A DNA stretch of 64,000 nucleotides from Plantibacter sp050587525 (GTDB lineage: Bacteria; Actinomycetota; Actinomycetes; Actinomycetales; Microbacteriaceae). The position numbers and the translations under genes were made by a program. The notes under the pieces are model-generated. The model saw only the letters and a program-made list of their open reading frames with translations, was not told the origin of the DNA and did no database searches. Positions within the stretch are counted from its first letter, which is position 1; each line of letters opens with the position of its first letter. Below, in pieces: positions 1 through 8,314 of this stretch. The DNA is taken from assembly GCF_050587525.1 (NCBI RefSeq), contig NZ_JBOBFT010000001.1, forward strand, positions 434,001 to 498,000, read 5' to 3'.

Positions 1-197
1 TCGCGCAGGTCTACCTGATGCCTGGCGGCGCAGGGTCCAACCGCGACGTCCTGAACCTCGGCGTGTGGTCGTACGTGGAGTCGTTCGGTCAGAACCGCTA
101 CGGCTTCGGCTCGGCGATCGCGGTCCTCCTGACCCTGCTCCTGCTCGTCGTCACCATCATCTACATCCGTGTCCTGATGAAGGAGGAGAAGCTGTGA
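1..197 (+). CDS. Sugar ABC transporter permease, MalF type (3' end only)
   Basis: Only the last 64 codons are present; the gene begins upstream of the window. The tail ends in a hydrophobic segment (AVLLTLLLLVVTIIYIRVL) followed by a short basic cytoplasmic end, as in the last transmembrane helix of MalF-type (binding-protein-dependent, carbohydrate uptake 1 family) permeases. It overlaps the next permease by 4 bp (GTGA), so the two are translationally coupled and probably form the heterodimeric channel of one importer. The downstream genes handle N-acetylmuramic acid and N-acetylglucosamine, so the cargo is probably an amino sugar or muropeptide-derived disaccharide; that is inference from context. 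The substrate-binding protein should lie upstream; the ATPase may be shared (MsiK-like) and encoded elsewhere. Confidence 0.85.
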   Translation, partial: AQVYLMPGGAGSNRDVLNLGVWSYVESFGQNRYGFGSAIAVLLTLLLLVVTIIYIRVLMKEEKL

Positions 198-1132
198 GCG
201 CCCCCACCCAGAACGGCACCGCACCGGCAGACGCCACCCGCACCATCACCACGAAGGCGTCGTCGGCCACCGACAAGCCGCTCGTGCCGATGCACCGCAA
301 GGCGAGTGCACGGACCAAGCGGATCAACACGGGCAAGGCGATCGCGGTCGTCTTCCTCCTCGTCTTCACGCTCTTCCCCGCGTACTGGATGATCTCGAGC
401 GCGTTCGATGCGAAGGCGTCGAGCGGCGGTCAGTCCTTCATCCCGAAGGAGTTCTCGTTCAAGAACTTCGAGTACGTCCTCACCACGGGCGGATTCGACA
501 TCTTCCTGCGGAACTCGGCCATCGTGGCCGGCGCGACGGTCCTCCTGTCCGCGATCGTCGCACTGCTCGCCTCGGTCGCCGTGGCGCGGTTCAAGTTCAA
601 GTTCCGCACGACGGTGCTCCTGATGATCCTCGTGGTCCAGATGGTGCCGCTCGAAGCCCTCGTGATCCCGCTGTTTGTCCAGGTGCGCGACCTGCAGCTC
701 CTCAACACGCTGCTCGGCCTCATCGTCGTCTACGTGGCGCTCTCCCTCCCGTTCGGGATCTGGATGCTGCGCGGCTTCGTCGCCGCCGTCCCGGTCGAAC
801 TCGAGGAGGCCGCGTTCATCGACGGCGCCAGCTGGTGGCGCATGTTCCGTTCGGTGCTCCTGCCCCTCGTGGCGCCCGGACTCGTCGCGACGAGCGTGTT
901 CAGCTTCATCACAGCGTGGAACGAGTTCATCTTCGCGATGACGCTCCTCGGCGGTTCGACGGAGAACTACACGGTGGCGATCGGCCTCAAGCAGTTCTTC
1001 GGGCTCCACTCGAACGACTGGGGCTCGGTCATGGCCGCGTCCACGATCATCACCATCCCGGTCATGATCTTCTTCATCCTCGTGCAGCGTCGCCTCTCGG
1101 GCGGCCTCGTGGCCGGAGCGGTCAAGGGATGA
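194..1132 (+). CDS. Carbohydrate ABC transporter permease, MalG type
   Basis: 312-residue inner-membrane permease. After a polar 45-residue N-terminus there is a first transmembrane segment (AIAVVFLLVFTLFPAYWMI), then the permease core. The EAA loop is clear near residue 225 (ELEEAAFIDGASWWRMF), the site that contacts the ATPase. I chose the GTG that overlaps the stop of the preceding permease by 4 bp; an upstream ATG in the same frame would lie well inside the preceding gene. It is the first complete gene of an operon running through a hexosaminidase, sugar kinase, MurQ and MurR-type regulator, so it most likely imports a peptidoglycan-derived amino sugar. Family assignment is firm; substrate is inferred. 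Confidence 0.92.
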   Translation: MSAPTQNGTAPADATRTITTKASSATDKPLVPMHRKASARTKRINTGKAIAVVFLLVFTLFPAYWMISSAFDAKASSGGQSFIPKEFSFKNFEYVLTTGGFDIFLRNSAIVAGATVLLSAIVALLASVAVARFKFKFRTTVLLMILVVQMVPLEALVIPLFVQVRDLQLLNTLLGLIVVYVALSLPFGIWMLRGFVAAVPVELEEAAFIDGASWWRMFRSVLLPLVAPGLVATSVFSFITAWNEFIFAMTLLGGSTENYTVAIGLKQFFGLHSNDWGSVMAASTIITIPVMIFFILVQRRLSGGLVAGAVKG

Positions 1133-2742
1133 GCGCCGTGGACGAGAACACCCTTGTGGACGACAGCACGCTCGATCCGGACGTCGCGCGTCTCGTGCGC
1201 GGAGTGCTGTGGCCGGGGTTCCTCGGCCGCAGCGCCCCCGAGTGGCTGCTGCGCGAGCTCGACGGCGGCCTGGCCGGCGTCGTGTACTTCGGCCAGAACA
1301 TCGGGCCGGACGCCGCTGAGACGGCTGCCCTGTCGGCGACGCTCCGCGAGCACCGCCCCGGCATCCTCATCGGCGTCGACGAGGAGGGCGGCAACGTCAC
1401 CCGCCTCGAGACCCGGACGGGTTCGACGCTGCCAGGGCACGCGCAGCTCGGCGCGCTCGACGACGTCGAGGTCACGAAGGCCGTCGGAGTGGAGATCGCT
1501 CGCCGACTCCGCGAGGTCGGCACGAACGTGGCGCTCGCACCCGTCGCCGACGTCAACACGAACGCGCTGAACCCCGTCATCGGGAACCGCTCGTTCGGGT
1601 CGACGGGCGCACTCGTCGCGCGGCACACGGCCGCCCTCGTCGAGGGCCTGCAGTCGGCCGGCGTCGCGGCGTGCGTGAAGCACTACCCCGGCCACGGTGA
1701 CACCGCGAGCGACTCGCACCTGTCGCTGCCGCGCATCGAACTGCCGCTCGAGGACATCGAACGCGAGCACCAGCCGCCGTTCCAGGCCGCGATCGATGCG
1801 GGCGTGGCGAGCGTCATGACCGCGCACATCGTGGTTCCCGCCCTTCGACAGGCTCAGGGACCGGACGAATCGGTCACTGAGCTTGTCGCCCTTCGACAGG
1901 CTCAGGGACCGGACGAATCGGTCACTGAGCTTGTCGAAGTGCCGGCCACGCTCAACCCGGTCGCCCTCGACCGCCTCCGCGCGAGCGGCTTCGACGGCGC
2001 GATCATCTCCGACGCACTCGACATGGCCGCCATCCGCAGCACCGTCGGTTCCGGTCACGGCGGCGTCCTCGCCCTGCGCGCCGGCGTCGACCTGCTCTGC
2101 ATCGGCAATCCGTCGAACCTCGGACCCAAGATGGGTGCGACGACCGATGAGGACGACTACCGCGAGGTCTTCGACGCCGTCTACGAGGCGATCCTGGACG
2201 GGTCGCTCGACCGGGCGATCGTCGAGCGGGCGGCTGACCGCGTCCGGGTCCTCTCCGCAGGCCTCGCCGACGTGCCGCTGCCGGAGGCGCAGTCGTTCTC
2301 GGGAACGATCGACGACGTCATCACGGTCACGGGCGATGTCACGATCGACGCGGATTCCGTGACGCTCCTCGATCTCCGCAACCGGCCGACCTTCGCGGTC
2401 GCCTCGGCCGCGGATCCGTTCGTCGACGCGCTCTCCGAACGGTTCACGGTCATCCGCGTCCCCGTCGGCGAATCGCTCGCGGACGGTGTAGCCACCGCCC
2501 TCGACTCCGCACTCGATGCGCTGGACGCGGCCGACGGCCTCGTCGTCGTGACGGACCAGCGCAGCATCGCCGGACCCCAGGGCGACGCGGTCGGTCGCAT
2601 CGCCGAACGTCGCCCTGACGCAGTGCTCGTCGGCGTCGGGCTCCCGGCGACCCTCCCCACCGAGCTCGCCTCGATCGACTGCCTCGCCGCTTCCCGGCTC
2701 TCCGCCGATCGGGTCCGCGACCTCGTCGGCGGCACGGCGTGA
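1129..2742 (+). CDS. nagZ: Glycoside hydrolase family 3 beta-N-acetylhexosaminidase (NagZ-like)
   Basis: 537-residue protein with no signal peptide, so it acts in the cytoplasm. NagZ enzymes release GlcNAc from GlcNAc-MurNAc compounds by a retaining mechanism. The hallmark KHYPGHGDTASDSH (residues 184-197) carries the His/Asp acid-base pair of this subfamily, and SDALDM (nucleophile Asp near residue 295) follows. A C-terminal domain of about 180 residues extends beyond the catalytic barrel. Start: ATG overlapping the upstream stop (ATGA). Odd feature: residues 238-269 are two perfect 16-residue repeats (ALRQAQGPDESVTELV) encoded by an in-frame 48-bp duplication of a genome repeat, placed in the loop before PATLNP. 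The insertion keeps frame and leaves both catalytic motifs intact, so activity is plausible but unproven. Confidence 0.92.
   Translation: MSAVDENTLVDDSTLDPDVARLVRGVLWPGFLGRSAPEWLLRELDGGLAGVVYFGQNIGPDAAETAALSATLREHRPGILIGVDEEGGNVTRLETRTGSTLPGHAQLGALDDVEVTKAVGVEIARRLREVGTNVALAPVADVNTNALNPVIGNRSFGSTGALVARHTAALVEGLQSAGVAACVKHYPGHGDTASDSHLSLPRIELPLEDIEREHQPPFQAAIDAGVASVMTAHIVVPALRQAQGPDESVTELVALRQAQGPDESVTELVEVPATLNPVALDRLRASGFDGAIISDALDMAAIRSTVGSGHGGVLALRAGVDLLCIGNPSNLGPKMGATTDEDDYREVFDAVYEAILDGSLDRAIVERAADRVRVLSAGLADVPLPEAQSFSGTIDDVITVTGDVTIDADSVTLLDLRNRPTFAVASAADPFVDALSERFTVIRVPVGESLADGVATALDSALDALDAADGLVVVTDQRSIAGPQGDAVGRIAERRPDAVLVGVGLPATLPTELASIDCLAASRLSADRVRDLVGGTA
1840..1935 (+). repeat. 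Family A repeat, two perfect 48-bp copies inside nagZ
   Basis: Two identical 48-bp units lie head to tail. Each is itself an imperfect palindrome: CTTCGACAGGCTCAGGGACC at one end and the near-complement GGTCACTGAGCTTGTCG at the other. Both are in frame (16 codons each). The same sequence occurs between genes elsewhere in the window (for example near 5770, 6507, 25440, 48854, 57998). Confidence 0.95.
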
Positions 2743-2873
2743 ACACCATCGTGACCGCTCCGGTCCTCCGGTCCGTCGCACCGTCGACGGACCGGACGAC
2801 GGCGGCAGGGAACACAGGCCTTGACGGGGCCACCGGAACTACAGCACCATCAGCACCACAGACGGAACGGAAC

Positions 2874-3815
2874 ATGACGAACGACGAACTCGCGGTACTG
2901 GCCATCGACCTGGGGAAGACCTCCTGTCGGGCCCGGGTGACGATCGGAACGGGTGAAGCCGCGACGGTCCTCGCCGAAGCGCACGGCGCCGGCGCCCCCG
3001 GCCTCGCCGATCACGAGGGCGCAGAGCTCTCCGCGCGTGCCGTCCTCGACACGGTCGCCCACATCCCCGCCGACGTGCTCGCACGCGTCCGGCGCGTCGG
3101 CATCGGCGCTGCCGGCGTCGAAGCCGCACCGGAGGAGGTGGCCGCGTTCACCGCGGAACTCCACCGTGAGCTCGATGCGACGATCGCCGTCGTCAACGAC
3201 GCCCTCGCCGCGCATGCCGGAGCATTCGCCGGCGGACCCGGCACCGTCCTCATCGCGGGCACCGGCGCCGTCGTCTTCGACGTCGATCGGCTCGGCGGCG
3301 TCCGCCAGATCGACGGCTGGGGCCCCTGGCTCGGCGACGAGGGAAGCGGCCGTTGGATCGGCCAGCAGGGCCTCGAAGCGGCGCTGCGTGCTGCGGACGG
3401 CCGCGGACCGGCCACACTGCTCGCGGCCGATGCGGAAGCCCTCGCCGGCTCCTTCGCCGCCCTCCCCCTGTGGGTCTCGCAGACGGGCGCCCCCGCCCGC
3501 CAGCTCGGCACCTTCGCCCCCACCGTCATCGCACGCGCCGAACAGGGCGATGCGGTCGCGGCGGACATCATCGACCAGGCGTGCACGCACCTCGCCGTGA
3601 GCGCCAACGCGGCATCGACGGGCTCCGTGTGCGTCGTGGGCGGCATCGCCTCCCAGCCGTACTTCGCCGCACACCTCCGCACGGCGATGGAGCGCATCGG
3701 CGTGGAACTCGTCGCACCGCTCGGAGACGCCCTCGACGGCGCACGGCTCGTGGCACTCGACCACGGCATCACCTACGACGGAAGGGTCGTCCGCGATGAC
3801 GTCCGAGCGGCCTGA
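2874..3815 (+). CDS. BadF/BadG-type N-acetylhexosamine kinase (MurK/NagK-like)
   Basis: 313-residue cytoplasmic kinase of the ASKHA fold. The phosphate-1 loop is AIDLGKTSCRARV near the N-terminus; the adenosine/phosphate-2 motif VLIAGTGAVVF and the substrate motif WGPWLGDEGSG follow, typical of BadF/BcrA-family GlcNAc kinases. In clostridial MurK this family phosphorylates both MurNAc and GlcNAc. Here it sits between a NagZ-like hydrolase and MurQ, which needs MurNAc-6-phosphate, so a MurK role fits very well. Start choice: ATG 2874 puts the conserved IDLGKT at the usual distance from the N-terminus. A GTG at 2739 (GTGA overlap with nagZ) would add a 45-residue low-complexity tail; coupling favours it, family length favours the ATG. 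Confidence 0.85.
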   Translation: MTNDELAVLAIDLGKTSCRARVTIGTGEAATVLAEAHGAGAPGLADHEGAELSARAVLDTVAHIPADVLARVRRVGIGAAGVEAAPEEVAAFTAELHRELDATIAVVNDALAAHAGAFAGGPGTVLIAGTGAVVFDVDRLGGVRQIDGWGPWLGDEGSGRWIGQQGLEAALRAADGRGPATLLAADAEALAGSFAALPLWVSQTGAPARQLGTFAPTVIARAEQGDAVAADIIDQACTHLAVSANAASTGSVCVVGGIASQPYFAAHLRTAMERIGVELVAPLGDALDGARLVALDHGITYDGRVVRDDVRAA

Positions 3816-4863
3816 GCGCCAGTCGCTGCCCGAAAGCGCAGCGCGGCCTGAGCGGCCTGAGCACTCTGTGCTGCCCGAACACACTGCTCGGCCTGAAAGC
3901 CCAGCGCAGCCCGATCGCACGGCCCTCCGCGCCGAGCTCGCCACGCTCTCCACCGAGCAGGTCGGCGAGCAGTACCCCGACCTCGACGCGCTCGACACCG
4001 CGGAGCTCGTCGCGGCGATGAACGACGGCAACCGGTCCGTGCCAGACGCCATCGCTGCGGTCGAACCACAGATCAGCGCGGCGATCGACGGCATCGTCGA
4101 ACGCCTCCGCCGCGGCGGACGACTCATCTACATCGGCGCGGGCACCGCGGGTCGCATGGGCATCCTCGACGCGAGCGAGGCCCCGCCGACCTTCGGTACC
4201 GACCCCGGCCTCATCGTCGGCATCATCGCGGGCGGCCCCGGAGCCATCCAGCAGGCCGTCGAGGACGCGGAGGACCACGCGCACGTCGGCCGCAGCGACC
4301 TCGAAGCGATCGGCGTCGGCCCGGACGACTGCGTCGTGGGCGTCTCCGCCTCCGGCCGCACCCCGTACGTCCTCGGCGCGATCGAGTACGCGAAGAGCGT
4401 CGGCGCCCTCACCGTCGGCATGTCCTGCAACGGCGGCTCGCCGCTCGGCTCTGGCGCGGACATCGGCATCGAGACCGTCGTCGGACCGGAACTCCTGACG
4501 GGCTCCACCCGCCTCAAGGCCGGAACCGCCCAGAAGCTCGTCCTCAACATGCTCTCCACCATCTCGATGGTGCGCCTCGGCAAGACCTACCGGAACCTCA
4601 TGGTCGACCTCCGTGCGACCAACGAGAAACTCCGAGCCAGGTCCGAACGAACCGTTATGCTGGCGACGGGCACCGACGCCACGACGGCGTCGAGGGTCCT
4701 CGATGAGGTCGGAGGCTGGGTGAAAGCGGCGATCCTCGTGCTGTCCACCGGGCTGAGCGCCGCCGATGCGGTCACCACGCTCCGCGAGGGCGACGGCTCG
4801 CTGCGCACCGCCATCGAACACGCGACCGGCACCACCCCAGGCACCGGCGGTCATGTCGACTGA
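3796..4863 (+). CDS. murQ: N-acetylmuramic acid 6-phosphate etherase
   Basis: 355-residue SIS-domain lyase that cleaves the D-lactyl ether of MurNAc-6-phosphate to give GlcNAc-6-phosphate and lactate. The glycine-rich IYIGAGTAGRMGILDASE and the signature SEAPPTFG (catalytic Glu128) are present, with a second acidic cluster AVEDAEDH, and VSASGRTPYV in the sugar-phosphate pocket. It overlaps the kinase by 20 bp and the regulator by 11 bp. Odd feature: the first 40 residues are an unusual Pro/Glu/Arg-rich tail (RPERPEHSVLPEHTARPES) made by a short GCGGCCTGA-type repeat; homologous sequence starts only near residue 41. A GTG at 3868 is an alternative start that would remove most of that tail. Confidence 0.96.
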   Translation: MTSERPERQSLPESAARPERPEHSVLPEHTARPESPAQPDRTALRAELATLSTEQVGEQYPDLDALDTAELVAAMNDGNRSVPDAIAAVEPQISAAIDGIVERLRRGGRLIYIGAGTAGRMGILDASEAPPTFGTDPGLIVGIIAGGPGAIQQAVEDAEDHAHVGRSDLEAIGVGPDDCVVGVSASGRTPYVLGAIEYAKSVGALTVGMSCNGGSPLGSGADIGIETVVGPELLTGSTRLKAGTAQKLVLNMLSTISMVRLGKTYRNLMVDLRATNEKLRARSERTVMLATGTDATTASRVLDEVGGWVKAAILVLSTGLSAADAVTTLREGDGSLRTAIEHATGTTPGTGGHVD

Positions 4864-5746
4864 CGCGCTCCTCGCGCTCCGGCAGGCCCTCCCCCGGCTG
4901 AGCGCAGCGGAGACGAGGGTGGCCGAGACGATCATCGAGACGCCGTCGCTCGTCGTCGAACTCACCATCACGGAGCTCGCGAAGGCGTGCGGCACGTCCC
5001 AGGCGACCGTCGCACGGTTCTGCCAGACCGTCGGTTACACCGGCTACCGCGAGTTCCGCGTCGCTATCGCCACCTCGACGAGCCGGGAACAGGCGGAGCG
5101 CGATCGGTTCGACGTGCACGAAGCCGACATCGACCCGGACGACAGCGTCGAAGCGGTCGTGGCGAAGGTCGCGTACCAGGAGGTGCAGGCGATCGAGCTG
5201 ACCGCGAAGTCGCTCGACCTCACGGCGCTCGACGCCGTCGTGGACGCGGTCATCGCGGCGCCGCGCATCGACCTCGTCGGCTTCGGCTCGTCCGGTCTCA
5301 CGGCCCAGGACCTGCACCAGAAGTTGTACCGCATCGGCATGGTGGCCAACTGCTTCACCGACGTGCACTTCGCGCTGCCCTCGGCCGCATTGCTCGGCGA
5401 GGGCGGCGTCGCGATCGGGTTCTCCCACTCCGGCGAGACGATCGAGACGGCGCACGCCCTCGAGGTCGCGAAGTCGTCCGGCGCGACGACCGTCTGCATC
5501 ACGAACTTCCCCGACTCCCCCATCGCGCACGCCTGCGACCTCGTGCTCACGACGCAGGCGCGCGAGAGCCGATACCGGTCGGGGGCGATGTCCAGTCGCA
5601 TCGCGCAGCTCGCGCTCGTCGACCTCCTGTTCATCCGGGTGGCGCAGCGGCGCTTCGACGCCGTCGCCGAGCCGCTCCGAGTGACGTTCGACGCCGTGCA
5701 GTCGCACCGCATCACGCCGGAGCCGCGGCGCGCCCACCGAGCGTAG
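4853..5746 (+). CDS. MurR/RpiR family transcriptional regulator
   Basis: 297-residue regulator. The N-terminal RpiR-type helix-turn-helix spans about residues 1-77 (TELAKACGTSQATVARFCQTVG is the recognition region) and a SIS sugar-phosphate-binding domain follows (VGFGSSGLTAQDLHQKL, then GFSHSGETIET). MurR-type proteins sense MurNAc-6-phosphate and control murQ operons, and this gene overlaps murQ by 11 bp, so it very likely controls the preceding genes with that ligand; the ligand is inferred. The ATG at 4853 gives a conventional N-terminus. Downstream lies a block of palindromic repeats that probably marks the end of the operon. Confidence 0.92.
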   Translation: MSTDALLALRQALPRLSAAETRVAETIIETPSLVVELTITELAKACGTSQATVARFCQTVGYTGYREFRVAIATSTSREQAERDRFDVHEADIDPDDSVEAVVAKVAYQEVQAIELTAKSLDLTALDAVVDAVIAAPRIDLVGFGSSGLTAQDLHQKLYRIGMVANCFTDVHFALPSAALLGEGGVAIGFSHSGETIETAHALEVAKSSGATTVCITNFPDSPIAHACDLVLTTQARESRYRSGAMSSRIAQLALVDLLFIRVAQRRFDAVAEPLRVTFDAVQSHRITPEPRRAHRA

Positions 5747-5769
5747 GCGCCCGGCCTCTCCGCCGTACC

Positions 5770-5880
5770 CGTTCCCTGAGCATGTCGAAGCGCCCTGGTC
5801 ACGGAGCCGCACCCGGTCACTGAGCCTGTCGAAGTGCCTGGTCACGGGGCCGGACCCGGTCACTGAGCCTGTCGAAGTGC
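5770..5880 (+). repeat. Family A repeat cluster after the murQ operon
   Basis: Three degenerate units of the CCGGTCACTGAGCCTGTCGA type follow one another, two of them nearly identical (GGTCACTGAGCCTGTCGAAG). They start 24 bp after the murR stop codon. They could fold as part of an end-of-operon structure, but no T-rich tail is visible. Confidence 0.8.
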
Positions 5881-5888
5881 CACCCATC

Positions 5889-5985
5889 GCGCATAACTCC
5901 TTCGATTCGCACCGGAGGCATCGCCGCGGCCGCAGAATTCCGGGCTTTCGGATTCGCCGACGTCCGAATCGAAGGAGTTGCGCGC
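5889..5985. repeat. Family B palindrome (AACTCCTTCGAT arms)
   Basis: Near-perfect terminal arms (GCGCATAACTCCTTCGATTCG and CGAATCGAAGGAGTTGCGCGC) enclose about 55 bp. A second copy with perfect 19-bp arms is at 25590-25687. Both copies are adjacent to family A repeats. Confidence 0.85.
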
Positions 5986-6014
5986 AACGAGCGGAGGGAC
6001 CGGCGGAGCGCACG

Positions 6015-6044
6015 TTGACAGTGCCCCCGCGCCAGGATTACTGT
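6015..6044 (+). promoter_or_regulatory. Candidate sigma-70-type promoter
   Basis: TTGACA and TACTGT are separated by 18 bp, one of the best-matching -35/-10 pairs in the window. It points to the small unknown gene at 6105 and possibly the GH20 gene beyond it. Predicted leader is about 55 nt. Confidence 0.6.
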
Positions 6045-6055
6045 GAGTGCGGGGA

Positions 6056-6084
6056 TTTGCAACGGGCGTTGCGTAGTTTGCAAC
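6056..6084. promoter_or_regulatory. Candidate operator just downstream of the promoter
   Basis: Two direct copies of TTTGCAAC are exactly 21 bp apart (two helical turns), and between them GCAAC-GGGC-GTTGC forms an inverted repeat. The position, immediately after the predicted transcription start, suits a repressor. The protein that binds it is not identifiable from sequence; the nearby MurR-type regulator is one candidate. Confidence 0.45.
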
Positions 6085-6104
6085 CTGAGGCGAAACGCAG
6101 GGTG

Positions 6105-6476
6105 ATGAGAGCAGCAACGATGAGCATGCACGCCGGTGGATCCGACCACGCCACGACGCATCCGTTCCGTGACGGCCGCCATGCCCCCGCGACCCTCGCA
6201 TCGCTCCTCCCGGCCTGGATCCGCGACGAGGACGACAGCACGATGCTCGACCGTCTCCGCGACCAGCGCACCACGACGCGTCTCGAACTCGAGCACACGA
6301 CCGTCGACTGGTCCGGGGTCTGGATCGCCGCCGTCTCCCATCCAGATCTCGCGGAACTCGTCGGCCGGAACGTCGCCGAACTCGCGAGCGAAGCCGGTCA
6401 GACGGCCGCCGAGGTCGTGACCGACACGCTCATCGCTGACCGGCTCTCGACGAAAGTACTCACCGAGCTCCACTGA
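6105..6476 (+). CDS. Hypothetical protein (about 123 residues)
   Basis: I do not recognise this protein. It has no signal peptide or membrane segment. The C-terminal half (AAVSHPDLAELVGRNVAELASE and AAEVVTDTLIADRLSTKVLTEL) looks helical and amphipathic; the first third is polar with several His. Coding status is supported by a strong promoter-like sequence upstream, codon-position GC bias like the neighbours, and lack of a better frame. Starts at 6105, 6120 and 6126 are all possible; none has an ideal ribosome binding site. It lies between the murein-recycling operon and a GH20 hexosaminidase, and a repeat pair separates it from the latter. Confidence 0.55.
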   Translation: MRAATMSMHAGGSDHATTHPFRDGRHAPATLASLLPAWIRDEDDSTMLDRLRDQRTTTRLELEHTTVDWSGVWIAAVSHPDLAELVGRNVAELASEAGQTAAEVVTDTLIADRLSTKVLTELH

Positions 6477-6506
6477 GCACGTCGCCCTCGATCTGCGACT
6501 GTCGGG

Positions 6507-6590
6507 GCCCTTCGACAGGCTCAGGGACCGGGCCACCGCTCCCAGAGCGTCCGGACCCAGAGCGTCTGGTCCCTGAGCCTGTCGAAGGGC
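6507..6590. repeat. Family A inverted pair
   Basis: CCCTTCGACAGGCTCAGGGA and its complement TCCCTGAGCCTGTCGAAGGG face each other about 45 bp apart, so the whole block is a long hairpin between the unknown gene and the GH20 gene. The loop contains a short direct repeat (CCCAGAGCGTC). Confidence 0.9.
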
Positions 6591-6670
6591 ACGACACCGC
6601 CCCACCCGAACCACCCGCCCCACCCGAACCGCAAGCCCCACCCGCATCCACCACTCGAGGAAGACTCCGC

Positions 6671-8314
6671 ATGCTCCCCCAGCCAACCTCCGTCCGACCG
6701 CTCGACGGATCGTTCACCCTCGCCGAGGAGACCGCCCTGGGCGGCGACGTCCGCTTCACTTCGGCGATGCGCTGGCTTCGCGGCGTCCTGCAGGCGTCGA
6801 CCGGCTTCGAGTTCGCAGCACCCGATGCGGGCAGCACCCCCACGGGGACCGCACCTGCCGGCATCGACTTCGCGTTCGAGGACGGCCTCGACGCCGAGGA
6901 GTACCGCATCAGGGTCGACGCGTCCGGCGTGCACATCACGGCCTCCGAGCCCGCCGGCGCGTTCTGCGCGGCCGTGACCGTGACCCAGCTGCTCCCGGCG
7001 GCGGTCAACCGCCGCGGACGCATCGGCGTCCAGGACTGGCGCATCGAGGGCGTTTCGATCGAGGACGCCCCGCGCTTCGGCTGGCGCGGCGTGATGCTCG
7101 ACGTCGCCCGCCACTTCATGCCGAAGTCCGACGTGATGCGCTTCATCGACCTCGCCGCCCGCCACAAGCTCAACGTGCTCCACTTCCACCTGACCGACGA
7201 TCAGGGCTGGCGCATCGAGATCAAGCGCTACCCGCGGCTCACCGAGGTCGGCGGATGGCGCACCGAGAGCCAGGACGGCGCAGCGCGCGAGGTCGGCGGA
7301 GACGGGCGCCCGCACGGCGGCTTCTACACGCAGGACGACCTCCGCGAGATCGTCGCCTACGCCGCCGACCGCTTCGTCACGGTCGTCCCGGAGATCGACA
7401 TCCCCGGCCACGCGCGCGCCATCGTCACCGCCTACCCGGAACTCGCCGTCTCGGACGTCGAGGACGAGGAGCACGCCGTCTGGACCCGCTGGGGCATCAA
7501 CGAGACAGTCCTCAACATCGAGGAGTCGACGGTCCAGTTCTTCCGGAACGTGTTCGACGAGGTCATGGACGTCTTCCCCGCCGCATACATCGGCGTCGGC
7601 GGCGACGAGGCGAAGAAGGTCCAGTGGGAGCAGAGCGCCTCCACGGCCGCGCGGATGACCGAGCTGGGGCTCGCGAACGCCGACGAGGTGCAGTCCTGGT
7701 TCATCCACCAGCTGGACGACCACCTGACGGCCGCCGGACGCCGACTGTTCGGCTGGGACGAGATCCTCGAGGGCGGGCTCGCTCCCGGCGCCACGATCGC
7801 GTCCTGGCGCGGCCTGCGCGGTGCGGTCGCCGCTGCGAAGTCGGGTCACGACGTGGTCGCCTGCCCGGACGACAAGGTGTACCTCGACTACCGCGAGTCC
7901 GAGCACCCGGGCGAGCCGACCCCCGTCGGCCCGGTCCTGACGGTCGAGGACGTCTATGCGTTCGAGCCCGTCCCCGAATCGCTCACCCCCGAGGAGGCGC
8001 TCCACGTCATCGGCGGTCAGGCGAACATCTGGACCGAGCACATGGACACCGCCCGCGTCGTCGACTACCACGCGTTCCCGCGCCTGTGCGCCCTCGCCGA
8101 GGTCGTCTGGCATCGGGGGGAGCGCGACTTCACTGCGTTCTCGGAGCGCCTCGAAGCCCACCTGCCGGTCCTTGAGGCGCTCGGCGTCGAGTACCGACGC
8201 GCCGACGGCCCCCGCCCGTGGCAGGAACGCCCGGACGCCCCCGGCCGCCCGACGACGCTCGAAGCCCGCCTCGCCCTCGTCGCCGCGATGACCGAGAACA
8301 TCGCCGTCGAGTAG
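6671..8314 (+). CDS. Beta-N-acetylhexosaminidase, glycoside hydrolase family 20
   Basis: 547-residue enzyme removing terminal beta-linked GlcNAc/GalNAc by substrate-assisted catalysis. Domain order is GH20b-like N-terminal domain (about 1-120) and the TIM barrel (about 125-470). RGVMLDVARHFMP and LNVLHFHLTDDQGWRIEI are standard GH20 signatures, and IGVGGDEAKKVQW carries the catalytic Asp312-Glu313 pair. There is no signal peptide, so it is probably cytoplasmic and cleaves imported chitooligosaccharides or glycan fragments. GAGGAAG lies before the ATG. It is near the murein-recycling operon but separated by repeats, so it may be its own unit or share the promoter at 6015. Confidence 0.95.
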   Translation: MLPQPTSVRPLDGSFTLAEETALGGDVRFTSAMRWLRGVLQASTGFEFAAPDAGSTPTGTAPAGIDFAFEDGLDAEEYRIRVDASGVHITASEPAGAFCAAVTVTQLLPAAVNRRGRIGVQDWRIEGVSIEDAPRFGWRGVMLDVARHFMPKSDVMRFIDLAARHKLNVLHFHLTDDQGWRIEIKRYPRLTEVGGWRTESQDGAAREVGGDGRPHGGFYTQDDLREIVAYAADRFVTVVPEIDIPGHARAIVTAYPELAVSDVEDEEHAVWTRWGINETVLNIEESTVQFFRNVFDEVMDVFPAAYIGVGGDEAKKVQWEQSASTAARMTELGLANADEVQSWFIHQLDDHLTAAGRRLFGWDEILEGGLAPGATIASWRGLRGAVAAAKSGHDVVACPDDKVYLDYRESEHPGEPTPVGPVLTVEDVYAFEPVPESLTPEEALHVIGGQANIWTEHMDTARVVDYHAFPRLCALAEVVWHRGERDFTAFSERLEAHLPVLEALGVEYRRADGPRPWQERPDAPGRPTTLEARLALVAAMTENIAVE

